Of a DNA stretch of 64,000 nucleotides, positions 9,958-18,025 are shown piece after piece. The DNA comes from JADJRG01 sp964474905 (GTDB lineage: Bacteria; Myxococcota_A; Polyangia; Nannocystales; Nannocystaceae): positions 1 to 64,000 of the forward strand of contig CAYYUP010000020.1 of assembly GCA_964474905.1 (NCBI GenBank), read 5' to 3'. The position numbers and the translations under genes were made by a program. Position 1 is the first letter of the stretch, and each line of letters opens with the position of its first letter. The notes under the pieces were generated by a model that was not told the origin of the DNA, did no database searches, and saw only the letters and a list, made by a program, of their open reading frames with translations.

Positions 9958-9986
9958 TTGACATAGTCGGCACCATCCCGAATATT
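9958..9986 (+). promoter_or_regulatory. Candidate sigma-70 promoter of the eCIS operon
   Basis: A perfect TTGACA (9958-9963), a 17-base spacer, then AATATT (9981-9986; four of six match the -10 consensus) ends 71 bases before the first ATG of the operon. A GGAG ribosome site lies at 10045-10048, nine bases before that ATG. The rest of the intergenic region (9469-9957) is less GC-rich than the genes and shows no convincing reading frame or other element. Confidence 0.5.
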
Positions 9987-10057
9987 AGCCGTGGCTTCGA
10001 CTTAACGGAGCCACGGCCCGAGCGTCCACAGGTTACCGCTGTGCGGAGCGCGTTCAC

Positions 10058-10633
10058 ATGATCAGTGAAGCTCTCGTCTTTATCAAAGATTTGCTCAATG
10101 AGCACCTCTGCGCCCAGGCCGGTCAAACCCTGGGAGAAGCCGAAGATAAGGTCATCTTCATCGACGGCGAAAACCTCGATCCGATCAGCTTCAAGCTCGG
10201 TGCGATAACCTGCCTCCTGATCAATATCGAGGAGGAGAAGGTCCTCCGCCTCGCAGATCCCTACGTGCAGACGCGAACTGACGGCGCAAAAGTGCGGGTA
10301 CAACCCGATATCCGCATGAACCTCTATGTGCTCTTCATCGCCCGCTTCAAGCTCTACGAGCAGGGCCTCAGCTACCTCTCGCGGATCCTCGAGTACTTCC
10401 AGACCAATCGGGTACTCGACCACACAAATACACCTTCTTTAAGCCCCCGTATTGATCGTCTGATCATGGAGCTGACCACACTCGCCTTCGCCGAGCAAAA
10501 CGAGGTTTGGAACGCCCTGCGTACCACCTATCACCCGTCAATGCTCTACAAGGTCAGGATGCTCGTGCTTCGTGAGGACGTAGCCATACGCGACAGCGAT
10601 ATCGACGACCCAGAGATCGGTATTGAGCCGTGA
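10058..10633 (+). CDS. eCIS tail terminator / cap protein (Afp16-like, DUF4255)
   Basis: 191 residues matching the Pvc16/DUF4255 family: the start MISEALVFIKDLLNEHL, the central NLYVLFIARFKLYEQGLSYLSRILEYFQ and the tail MLYKVRMLVL are typical. In Afp and PVC particles this protein caps the distal end of tube and sheath and fixes particle length. It is the first gene of the operon, has a GGAG ribosome site nine bases upstream, and overlaps the next gene by four bases (GTGA). In Afp-type loci the same gene usually sits near the 3' end, so the gene order here is rearranged relative to Afp. Confidence 0.9.
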   Translation: MISEALVFIKDLLNEHLCAQAGQTLGEAEDKVIFIDGENLDPISFKLGAITCLLINIEEEKVLRLADPYVQTRTDGAKVRVQPDIRMNLYVLFIARFKLYEQGLSYLSRILEYFQTNRVLDHTNTPSLSPRIDRLIMELTTLAFAEQNEVWNALRTTYHPSMLYKVRMLVLREDVAIRDSDIDDPEIGIEP

Positions 10634-11709
10634 AATTCGCGCCGATCGCCGCCATCGAACTCCGGCACCCCTACTACGCAGATAGCCTCTGCCAAGGCCT
10701 CGAGATCCGGCCTAGTAGCGAGGGCGCGCGCACGATCCAAAGACACCGCCTGCAGCTGCGGGAACGGGGCACTGGTGTGCTCCTGCTCGCGCCCTTAGAC
10801 AATCAAGGCAAACCGCTGATCTCCCTTGATTCGAGCGCCAAGCTCCAGTTTGAGCTACATGTTCGCGACCAAGCCTTCACTCGCTTCACAGATCTAAGCG
10901 CTCTCGCCGGGCTGTCGGCCCCCCTCTTTACCAATCAAAATGCGCCCACCGGCGGCGAGCTCACACTCGGCTCACGCAGCGCCAGTGCCCGCGAAGAGTT
11001 CAGCCGCCAGGGCCAATCCGCGAGCGAGAGTTTCGTTCTCGGCGGGCGACCTCGGCCAGGCGTCACGATCGATGATTTTTCGATCGACGGCGAAGCCGCC
11101 CCCAGCCTCACCGCCTACGATCCCGAGACCCGCATCATCACCCTTCAATGTGATGGTCTCGCGGTCGGCACGAGATTCGCGATTCACTACCCCATTGCGG
11201 TCCCCGGGCCGCGTGGCGCCTTGGCTGAGATCGAGCTTCAGGATACCCTCGAAGCCTGGAAGAGCGACACTCCCGCCACCTTCACGCTCACCTTCAAACC
11301 CCGGCAGACCCGCTGGATCTACTATTTGGTGACCGACGTCGAACCTGGCATGTTCACGATCGTCGACTCCGGTGAGGACGACGCGGTGATCGTATTTAGC
11401 GAGTCAAACCGCCGCGATCTCAACGCCGATCCCGATCCAGGCGATCCTCAGGCTCTCGCCCTCGCCGCCCACTACCCCGATTTGCGGCGCCTACGGTTCA
11501 CCTCCGACTCCCTGATCGCCTGCAGCGAGGTTCCGCGGCGCAAGCTCCAGCTCCAGCTCGACGGCGAGCGCCTGCCGATCACCCTGCCAAACCCCCCGCT
11601 CGCCAACTACACCTCTCGCGAGGCCATCGACGAGCAGCCCCAAGAGCGACAGGAGTCGCTCTTTCGCGTCGTCAAGCACCTGACCTCACAAACCACAGCG
11701 AACGGATAG
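10630..11709 (+). CDS. eCIS-associated protein, possible cap adaptor
   Basis: 359 residues, GTG start overlapping the stop of the cap gene, so translation is probably coupled. The sequence is beta-rich with no signal peptide, membrane span or known catalytic motif. Position directly between the terminator gene and the sheath gene, together with size, recalls the second cap-layer protein (cap adaptor, 16B-type) described in Algoriphagus-like contractile systems, but I see no diagnostic motif. An alternative is a distal sheath or collar component. Structural role in the particle is an inference from location. Confidence 0.5.
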   Translation: MKFAPIAAIELRHPYYADSLCQGLEIRPSSEGARTIQRHRLQLRERGTGVLLLAPLDNQGKPLISLDSSAKLQFELHVRDQAFTRFTDLSALAGLSAPLFTNQNAPTGGELTLGSRSASAREEFSRQGQSASESFVLGGRPRPGVTIDDFSIDGEAAPSLTAYDPETRIITLQCDGLAVGTRFAIHYPIAVPGPRGALAEIELQDTLEAWKSDTPATFTLTFKPRQTRWIYYLVTDVEPGMFTIVDSGEDDAVIVFSESNRRDLNADPDPGDPQALALAAHYPDLRRLRFTSDSLIACSEVPRRKLQLQLDGERLPITLPNPPLANYTSREAIDEQPQERQESLFRVVKHLTSQTTANG

Positions 11710-11718
11710 AGCCAGACC

Positions 11719-13392
11719 ATGCCAGTCTATAAAACCCCCGGAGTGTACGTAGAAGAAATTTCAACCCTGCCACCGTCGGTCGCTGAAGTATCGACGGCTG
11801 TGCCCGCATTTCTCGGCTACACCGAGCGCGGCGCAGGTGTACAGCGGCTCAGCACATTGCTCGAGTTTGAGGAAGCATTCGGCGGCGCCCAGCTCAGCAA
11901 ATACACCATTAAGGCCAAAGACAACGGCTCTGGAGCCGCGCGCACAATCGAGAAGATCACCCGCATCGAGCCGAGTTCGCCGGACTCAAACCTCTATTAC
12001 GCTCTGGCTCACTTCTTTAAAAACGGCGGCGGAAGTTGCTATGTGGTGTCGGTCGGCAACTTCGGCAGTGCCCCAGAGGCGGCCCATTTTTCCGCCGGCT
12101 TAGCGCTCCTCGAGAAGGAGGACGAGCCGACGCTGATCGTCCTAGGCGACGCTGTCAACCTCGACTCCGCTGGCTACTACGGGATCTGCCAGGAGGCGCT
12201 CGCCCAGTGCAGCAAGCTCGGCGACCGATTCACGATCATCGACGTCAAGGGCGGCGATGTCGACAGTCTCCGGGGCGCTGCGGGCGTTGGCGCCAACAAC
12301 CTGAAGTACGGCGCGGCCTATCACCCCTACGTCCAGACCTCGATCGCCCGACACTACAGCGAATCCGGGGTCTCGATCATCGGTACCGATCCCAACGCGC
12401 CCCTGGCCCAGGCCCTGACCTTCGGTGCACAGAGCATTACGGTAACCTTTACCGGCAGTGCAGGCCTGAGCGCAAAGGCCAAGTTCACCCTTGGCGATGC
12501 CGACACGGCGATCACCATCGCCGTCGATGCGGACAGTCGCCAGCTGACAGTCGGCAACGTCCGCGACCGCACCGGGACAGATGTGGTCGCGGCCTGGACG
12601 ACCTGGGCCGGCAGCAATGACACCGCCGGCTTTTCCCTGGCAGCCGCCGGCGACGGCAGCAGTACCCTCGATACATTGGGCTCCAAGTACAATGATTTGA
12701 TCACCGAGGGTGGCAACGACCCGACGGTCTCCCTGTCCTCGGTGAAATCGGGGGATGCTCCCGAGACAGCGCTCTACAACAGCATCAAGACGGCCCTCGC
12801 CACCGAGCGTGTGGTCCTGCCGCCGAGCGCGGCGATCGCCGGCATCTACGCCCAGGTCGATCGCACACGCGGCGTCTGGAAAGCGCCGGCCAACGTCGGC
12901 GTCTCCGCAGTGATAGGTCCCGTCAGCAAGATCAATCACGAAGAGCAAGAGCGCCTCAATGTCGACCCGACCGGCGGCAAGTCGGTGAACGCCCTACGTG
13001 CATTCGCGGGCAAGGGCACCCTCGTCTGGGGCGCCCGCACCCTCGCCGGCAACGATAACGAATGGCGCTATGTGCCCGTTCGCCGCCTCTTTATCACCAT
13101 CGAAGAGTCCTGCCAAAAAGCGACCTCCTTCGCGGTCTTCGAGCCCAACGACTCGACCACCTGGCTCAAGGTCAAAGGCATGATCGAGAGCTACCTCTAC
13201 AGCCTCTGGGAGCGCGGTGCGCTCGCCGGTAGCTCCGCTGATGACGCCTACTTCGTCAACGTCGGTCTGGGCAAGACGATGACCGCCCAGGACGTGCTCG
13301 AAGGGCGCATGCACGTCGAGGTCGGCATCGCCGCGGTACGGCCCGCAGAATTCATCGTACTCCGCTTCTCTCACAAGCTCCAAGAGGCCTGA
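11719..13392 (+). CDS. eCIS contractile tail sheath protein with inserted domain
   Basis: 557 residues. The start MPVYKTPGVYVEEI and the segments VVLPPSAAIAGIYAQVDRTR and WKAPANVGV are hallmarks of contractile sheath subunits, and the C-terminal region (VRRLFITIEESC, ending in EFIVLRFSHKLQEA) forms the interlocking core of the sheath. Contraction of this sheath drives the inner tube outward. Residues ~235-345 form a Gly/Ser/Thr- and Asp-rich, beta-type insertion (from TFGAQSITVTF to SLSSVKSGDAP) that interrupts the usual sheath order and should sit on the outer surface. Only one sheath gene is present, whereas Afp and PVC have three. It is followed after 45 bp by the tube genes. Confidence 0.95.
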   Translation: MPVYKTPGVYVEEISTLPPSVAEVSTAVPAFLGYTERGAGVQRLSTLLEFEEAFGGAQLSKYTIKAKDNGSGAARTIEKITRIEPSSPDSNLYYALAHFFKNGGGSCYVVSVGNFGSAPEAAHFSAGLALLEKEDEPTLIVLGDAVNLDSAGYYGICQEALAQCSKLGDRFTIIDVKGGDVDSLRGAAGVGANNLKYGAAYHPYVQTSIARHYSESGVSIIGTDPNAPLAQALTFGAQSITVTFTGSAGLSAKAKFTLGDADTAITIAVDADSRQLTVGNVRDRTGTDVVAAWTTWAGSNDTAGFSLAAAGDGSSTLDTLGSKYNDLITEGGNDPTVSLSSVKSGDAPETALYNSIKTALATERVVLPPSAAIAGIYAQVDRTRGVWKAPANVGVSAVIGPVSKINHEEQERLNVDPTGGKSVNALRAFAGKGTLVWGARTLAGNDNEWRYVPVRRLFITIEESCQKATSFAVFEPNDSTTWLKVKGMIESYLYSLWERGALAGSSADDAYFVNVGLGKTMTAQDVLEGRMHVEVGIAAVRPAEFIVLRFSHKLQEA

Positions 13393-13437
13393 CCCCGGCG
13401 AGCCTAGGCACAACAAACGAACTCAGCTGAGGACATC

Positions 13438-13914
13438 ATGGCAACGCAAAGCGCAGACATCAAACAATCGTACCCCCTCCCCGTATATAACTATAAGGTC
13501 GAAATCGATGGGGTCGCGGTCGCCTTCTCCGAGGTCTCGGGGCTGTCGATCGGCTACGAGACAACGACCTACAAAGAGAGCCCAACCGCAAGCGGTCAGC
13601 TCGGGCCGACAATCCTCTATATGCCCGCACAGCGGAACGCGATCAATATCACCCTCCGCAAGGGGCTGGTCCGGGGCAAGAGCATCGCCGCGCTCTACAG
13701 CTGGATCAACACGATGAAGATCAACCAGATCCAGAAAAAGGACATCTACATCCGTCTCCTGGACGAGGTCGGCGACGCGGTGATCAGCTGGAAGGTGCTC
13801 AACGCCTTCCCGACCAAGCTCGACGCGCCCTCCTTCGACGCCAGCTCCAGCGACGTCGCCGTCGAGTCGATGGAGCTGATGGCCGACTGGATCCTCGTCG
13901 AGGAATCCGCATAA
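13438..13914 (+). CDS. eCIS inner tube protein 1 (gp19-like)
   Basis: 158 residues of the T4 gp19/phage tail tube family: PVYNYKVEIDGVAVAFSEVS, GLSIGYETTTYKES, ITLRKGLVRGKS and a C-terminal LDAPSFDASSSDVAVESMEL strand. Hexamers of such subunits stack to form the rigid inner tube that carries cargo. A GAGGA ribosome site lies just before the ATG. Of the three tube-type proteins in the operon this one has the fullest match to the main tube subunit (Afp1-like). The next tube gene begins three bases after its stop. Confidence 0.93.
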   Translation: MATQSADIKQSYPLPVYNYKVEIDGVAVAFSEVSGLSIGYETTTYKESPTASGQLGPTILYMPAQRNAINITLRKGLVRGKSIAALYSWINTMKINQIQKKDIYIRLLDEVGDAVISWKVLNAFPTKLDAPSFDASSSDVAVESMELMADWILVEESA

Positions 13915-13917
13915 GCG

Positions 13918-14370
13918 ATGAGCACGACCGTCGCAGAGAGCTCTCTCCGCTACCCGATGATGGCCTATAATTTTAGGGTCAGCATCGGCTCGGAGACAGT
14001 GGGCTTCGCCGAGGTCAGCGGCCTCAAGCGAGAGTTTGAGACCGTGACCTACCGCCACGGCCTCTCCTTTCGTGAGGGCGAAGACCTCACCAAGTACTAC
14101 ATCGCGAAGTACGAGGAGATCACTCTGCGACGGGGCCTGTTTCGCAGCACCGCCTCTCTCTACTCATGGCTCGAGGAGGAGGGCGAACGCTCGATCACGA
14201 TCGAACTCTGCGACGAAAATGGCAAGAGCGTGATCGAGTGGCGGATCGCAGGGGCTGTCTTGACCAAGGTCGAGGCGCCCTCATTTGACGCGAAATCGAG
14301 CGACGTAGCCGTCGAGTCCCTCTCGCTGATGGCCCGCACAATCACGATACACGACACTACGAACGACTGA
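13918..14370 (+). CDS. eCIS inner tube protein 2 (gp19-like)
   Basis: 150 residues, clearly related to the upstream tube protein (NFRVSIGSETVGFAEVSGLK, ITLRRGLFR, a C-terminal VEAPSFDAKSSDVAVESLSL). The pair probably arose by duplication. In Afp-like particles one of the extra tube proteins (Afp5-type) forms the first tube ring on the baseplate, so this one could be a tube initiator or an alternative tube subunit; sequence alone does not separate these roles. Confidence 0.9.
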   Translation: MSTTVAESSLRYPMMAYNFRVSIGSETVGFAEVSGLKREFETVTYRHGLSFREGEDLTKYYIAKYEEITLRRGLFRSTASLYSWLEEEGERSITIELCDENGKSVIEWRIAGAVLTKVEAPSFDAKSSDVAVESLSLMARTITIHDTTND

Positions 14371-14395
14371 GACCGAACGAGATCGAGCAACCCGC

Positions 14396-14848
14396 ATGCC
14401 CTACGACGACCTAGTCCTCGGCTTTCGATTCGGCGTATTTTTCTTCGCCGGAGGAATTGTACCGAATCCCTTTGATATCCGCTTTCAGCGGGTCTCCGGG
14501 CTGGGCGCGACGATCAATACCATCGACCACCGAGAAGGCGGCCAAAACGCATTTACGCACAAGCTGCCCGACGGTATCAGCCACGAAAACATCGTCTTTG
14601 AGCGCGGCATGGTGGTCGGCTCGCCGCTCAATATCGAGTTTAACATCGCCCTCTCCTTCTACAGTATGGTTCCCTCAAATGTGCTCATTATGCTCTTTGA
14701 CGGGGATACAACGCCGCTCGGGGGTTGGCTCTGTATCAAGGCCTACCCTGTACGTTGGAGCACCTCCGATCTCAACGCTGGCGACCACAGCGTCGTCATC
14801 GATACCTTCGAACTCGCCTACCAGCGGCTGCAGATCATGAGGATTTAA
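14396..14848 (+). CDS. eCIS tube-type protein 3 (divergent gp19-like)
   Basis: 150 residues. More divergent than the other two but with the same fold signals: FDIRFQRVSGLGATINTI, HENIVFERGMVVGSPL, and a final strand VVIDTFELAYQRLQIMRI. The N-terminus is unusually aromatic (FRFGVFFFAGG). Likely a baseplate-proximal tube ring (Afp5-like). It abuts the DUF5908 gene with a one-base gap. Confidence 0.82.
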   Translation: MPYDDLVLGFRFGVFFFAGGIVPNPFDIRFQRVSGLGATINTIDHREGGQNAFTHKLPDGISHENIVFERGMVVGSPLNIEFNIALSFYSMVPSNVLIMLFDGDTTPLGGWLCIKAYPVRWSTSDLNAGDHSVVIDTFELAYQRLQIMRI

Positions 14849-14849
14849 A

Positions 14850-15038
14850 ATGCCCGTAGAGATCAAAGAGCTGGTGATCCGCGCTGTCGTCGTCAAGTCC
14901 GAGGATAAGAAAAAGTCGGCGGTCTCGCGGGCCGCGAAGGCCACGAAGGCACTGAAGCTGAGCGGCGGCAACGACGTCATCGTCGAGGAGTGCGTCGCCG
15001 AAGTCATGCGTCTCCTCCGCAGAAGCAAGGAGCGTTAA
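14850..15038 (+). CDS. eCIS small DUF5908 protein (Afp6-like)
   Basis: 62 residues. The start MPVEIKELVIRAVV is the signature of the DUF5908/Afp6 family, a short peptide encoded between tube and LysM genes in nearly all eCIS loci. Its role in the particle is not settled. The rest is Lys/Arg-rich and helical. Tight spacing on both sides (one and three bases) shows translational coupling. Confidence 0.85.
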   Translation: MPVEIKELVIRAVVVKSEDKKKSAVSRAAKATKALKLSGGNDVIVEECVAEVMRLLRRSKER

Positions 15039-15041
15039 GCG

Positions 15042-15752
15042 ATGGGTCTGCTCTCCAAATTCAAGCTCCAACGGCTGACCATCAGGGCCTGGTCAAAGCG
15101 CAAGCGCAGCAAGATCTCCTTCGACTCGTTCACCGTGCAGTACAACCCCAACTCACTGCAGATGAGTCATCAAAACGTGTTTGAGGAGCTGCAGGGCATC
15201 AATACCAGCGGTCGCGAAGCCCTCTACTCATACTCACCCTCCGAGTCGATCTCGGTCGATCTGGTGATCGATGGTACCGGCGTCAGTGACTGGACGCTGG
15301 TCCGGCTCTTCGGCGGCGGAGCCGACAGCGTCACCAAGCAGGTCGACGCCTTCCTCAAGCTCTGTTTCTACATGGACGGGGCGATCCACGAGCCCAAGTT
15401 CCTCCGCCTGGAGTGGGGCGACGGCGTGCTCGGCAAGTTCGACTGTCGGCTCGATAGTGTCGATATCAATTACGTCTCCTTTGGCCGCGACGGCGCGCCG
15501 CTGCGCGCTGAACTCAAAGCGACCTTTATCTCCGATATCGAGGCAAACAAGCGCGCAAGCCTCGACGGCAAGACTTCCCCCGACCTCACCCATACCCGCA
15601 CTGTTGTCAGCGGCGACACACTGCCCCTGCTCTGTGAGTCGATTTACGGCACTCCTGAGCATTACTTGCGGGTCGCCAGGATCAACGGCCTCGACAATTT
15701 TCGCGACCTAACGCCCGGCCGCGTGCTCATCTTCCCACCGCTCGAGAAGTAA
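15042..15752 (+). CDS. eCIS LysM-containing tube initiator (Afp7-like)
   Basis: 236 residues. The N-terminal CIS-tube domain contains FTVQYNPNSLQMSHQNVFEE, typical of Afp7 and phage gp53/gp54-like baseplate hub proteins; the C-terminal ~55 residues form a LysM module (TVVSGDTLPLLCESIYG through GRVLIFPPL). In related particles this protein joins the inner tube to the spike and the LysM module faces the tube wall. It lies between the DUF5908 gene and the spike gene as in most eCIS loci. Confidence 0.93.
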   Translation: MGLLSKFKLQRLTIRAWSKRKRSKISFDSFTVQYNPNSLQMSHQNVFEELQGINTSGREALYSYSPSESISVDLVIDGTGVSDWTLVRLFGGGADSVTKQVDAFLKLCFYMDGAIHEPKFLRLEWGDGVLGKFDCRLDSVDINYVSFGRDGAPLRAELKATFISDIEANKRASLDGKTSPDLTHTRTVVSGDTLPLLCESIYGTPEHYLRVARINGLDNFRDLTPGRVLIFPPLEK

Positions 15753-15765
15753 AGAACCCGAACCG

Positions 15766-17409
15766 ATGCCCGTCGTCACAGCGACCATCGCCCACAAGAC
15801 CGAAGGGGTCATGCCCGTGACCTTCGAGGTATTGTCATTGGATATCGAACGCGAGGTCAACCGCGTGCCCCGCTGCGACCTCCGTCTGCTCGATGGCGAC
15901 CTGGCCAAGGCGACCTTTCCGATCTCCGACACGGCCTTCTTCGAGCCCGGCGCAGAGCTGACGATCTCGCTGCGCTACGAGGGCAAGAGCGACGAGGTCG
16001 TGTTCGCGGGCCTGGTCGTGCGTCACGGCCTCTCCCTCAGCCGCAAGGGATCGATCCTGGCGATCGAACTCAAGGACAAAGCCGTCGCCCTGACACGGCC
16101 GCGCAAGAGTGCCATCTTCGCCGACAGCAGCGACGCCGACGCGATCACAACCATCGCCAAGGCAGGCGGCCTTACGATCGTAAAGATCGCCGCGACAGTG
16201 CCAGAGAAGCACGTTCAGCTCGTGCAATTCGACGCCTCTGATTGGGACTTCATACTCACCCGCGCCGAGGCCCAGGGCCTGGTCTTGGCGGTCACTGATG
16301 GCGCGCTCACGGTCGCCGAAGTGATGGCCGCAGGCACTACTACACATACCCTTGAGTACGGCAAGGACGACATTTTCAGCGTCGACATCGAGGCCGACGG
16401 GCTCTACCAACCGGGCGCCGTCGAGGGCGTCGCCTGGGATCCCGACAACCAAGCGATCACGCCGACGACAACTGCTGCCGAGCAAAGCAATCCGCTCGGA
16501 AACCTCGACGCCGCCGCGATCGTAACCTCGCTCGGTTTCCAAGATACAGTGCTCCGGCACCTAGCGCCTCTCGAGCCCAAGGAACTCGCCGCCTGGGCCG
16601 ACGGAGAAGTCGCTCGCGCCCGTATGTCGATGGTCCGCGGCCGCCTATCGATCCCCGGCATCGCCACCCCCAAACTCCTCGACTCGATCAAGCTCGTCGG
16701 CATGGGCAAGCGCTTTGCCGGCACCACGACAATCACCGCGATCCGCCACCGCGTGACCAAAGGGGGCTGGGTCACGGATATGCAATTTGGCTTCTCGCCC
16801 GAACTCCTGAGCAAGAGCCGCGAGGTCAGTTCACCCCCCGCGAGCGGGCTCCTACCTGGCGTCACAGGCCTACAGATAGGCGTCGTCTCGAGCTTCGAGA
16901 AGGACCCACTCGGCGCCTACCGCATCAAGGTCTTGATCCCCGGGATCGACGCGGTCAAGGGCATCGTTTGGGCCCGACTCGCGAGCCCCGACGCCGGCCC
17001 AGAACGCGGCTTTTTCTTTCGCCCAGAGACCGGCGACGAGGTGATCGTCGGCTTCGTCAACGGCGACCCCCGACAGGCGATCGTCTTGGGCTCGCTCTAC
17101 AGCAAGAAAAATGCCCCGCCGGCCGACTTCGCGAAGCTCGCCGAGGACAATTTTCTAAAGGGCATCGTCTCGCAGACCGGCGTCACGATCGGCATCTCTG
17201 ACGAGGAGCCGATGGCAACCATCAAGACCCCCGGCGGCGCGTCGATCGTGCTCGATGATGCCGAGGGCGGCATCATCATCACCGACGCAAATGGCAACTC
17301 GATCACCCTCAACGCCGACGGCATCACAATCACTAGTGCTAAGGATCTCACGCTCGATGGCAGCGGCGGAAACGTTGCCATCCTCGGTAAAAAAGTAGAC
17401 GTAAAATGA
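15766..17409 (+). CDS. eCIS spike protein (VgrG-like, Afp8)
   Basis: 547 residues. The N-terminal half resembles phage gpD/gp27 (hub domains with KGSILAIELKDKAVALTRPR and QLVQFDASDWDFILTRAEAQ), followed by a gp5-type OB-fold (~residues 370-440: IGVVSSFEKDPLGAYRIKV, WARLASPDAG, ETGDEVIVGF, NGDPRQAIVLGSLY) and a C-terminal beta-helix tip region rich in short strands (~480-547, SITLNADGITITSAKDLTL). It would form the trimeric central spike that pierces the target envelope. There is no C-terminal extension that looks like an effector domain. Overlaps the next gene by four bases. Confidence 0.95.
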   Translation: MPVVTATIAHKTEGVMPVTFEVLSLDIEREVNRVPRCDLRLLDGDLAKATFPISDTAFFEPGAELTISLRYEGKSDEVVFAGLVVRHGLSLSRKGSILAIELKDKAVALTRPRKSAIFADSSDADAITTIAKAGGLTIVKIAATVPEKHVQLVQFDASDWDFILTRAEAQGLVLAVTDGALTVAEVMAAGTTTHTLEYGKDDIFSVDIEADGLYQPGAVEGVAWDPDNQAITPTTTAAEQSNPLGNLDAAAIVTSLGFQDTVLRHLAPLEPKELAAWADGEVARARMSMVRGRLSIPGIATPKLLDSIKLVGMGKRFAGTTTITAIRHRVTKGGWVTDMQFGFSPELLSKSREVSSPPASGLLPGVTGLQIGVVSSFEKDPLGAYRIKVLIPGIDAVKGIVWARLASPDAGPERGFFFRPETGDEVIVGFVNGDPRQAIVLGSLYSKKNAPPADFAKLAEDNFLKGIVSQTGVTIGISDEEPMATIKTPGGASIVLDDAEGGIIITDANGNSITLNADGITITSAKDLTLDGSGGNVAILGKKVDVK

Positions 17410-17615
17410 CCGACGATAGCAAGACCACACTCTCCCTCTCCCTCTCCATCGACCAGACAAACCTGATCCTCGAGGCGCTCGGCAGCCTGCCCTTCGCCAA
17501 AGTCTTCGAGCTTATCGGCTCGATCCAGGGCCAGGCCAAGCGCCAGCTCGAAGGACCGCCCGCGGTGGCGCCCGCACCCACGCCAACCGTCGTAGAGGCC
17601 GCAAGCGGTGAGTGA
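17406..17615 (+). CDS. Small conserved protein between spike and baseplate wedge genes
   Basis: 69 residues, overlapping the spike gene by four bases (ATGA) and the gp25-like gene by eight, so it is almost certainly translated. The core SLSIDQTNLILEALGSLPF followed by KVFELIGSIQGQA resembles short proteins encoded among phage tail and eCIS baseplate genes that share a QTNxIxxALxxLPF pattern; I know of no assigned function. The C-terminus is Pro/Ala-rich. It could be a small baseplate plug or an assembly chaperone. Confidence 0.65.
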   Translation: MTDDSKTTLSLSLSIDQTNLILEALGSLPFAKVFELIGSIQGQAKRQLEGPPAVAPAPTPTVVEAASGE

Positions 17616-18021
17616 AGCGGCTTTTCTCGGGCGCGGCTGGAGCTTCCCGCCGCGCTTCTCGGGGCGCGGCGCCGAGGTCTCGATGGCCTCGGACGTCGCC
17701 GATATCCACGAGTGCCTGGAAATTCTGCTGACCACCTACAGCGGCGAGCGAACCATGCGCTCGGACTTTGGCTGCGGTCTCGACCGCCTGCTCTTTGAGG
17801 AGATCGACCGCTCTCTTGTCAATCAGATAAGCGCGACGATCGCCGACGCGATCCTCTACCACGAACCCCGGATCTCCCTCGATCATCTGCGTGTCGAACA
17901 AGACCCGCATCACGACGGGCTGCTCGAGATCCACATCTCCTACACCGTGCGCAGCACCAACTCCCGCTACAACATGGTGTTCCCTTTCTACCTCAACGAA
18001 GCGACTCCAAAGAGCCCCTAG
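17608..18021 (+). CDS. eCIS baseplate wedge protein (gp25/GpW-like, Afp9)
   Basis: 137 residues with the gp25 signature: VADIHECLEILLTTYSGERT, MRSDFGCGLDRLLFEEID and the central ISATIADAILYHEPRI. In T4, pyocins and Afp this protein nucleates the sheath on the baseplate. The GTG start at 17608 overlaps the preceding gene, and the next gene starts four bases after its stop. Confidence 0.93.
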   Translation: MSEAAFLGRGWSFPPRFSGRGAEVSMASDVADIHECLEILLTTYSGERTMRSDFGCGLDRLLFEEIDRSLVNQISATIADAILYHEPRISLDHLRVEQDPHHDGLLEIHISYTVRSTNSRYNMVFPFYLNEATPKSP

Positions 18022-18025
18022 TCCG

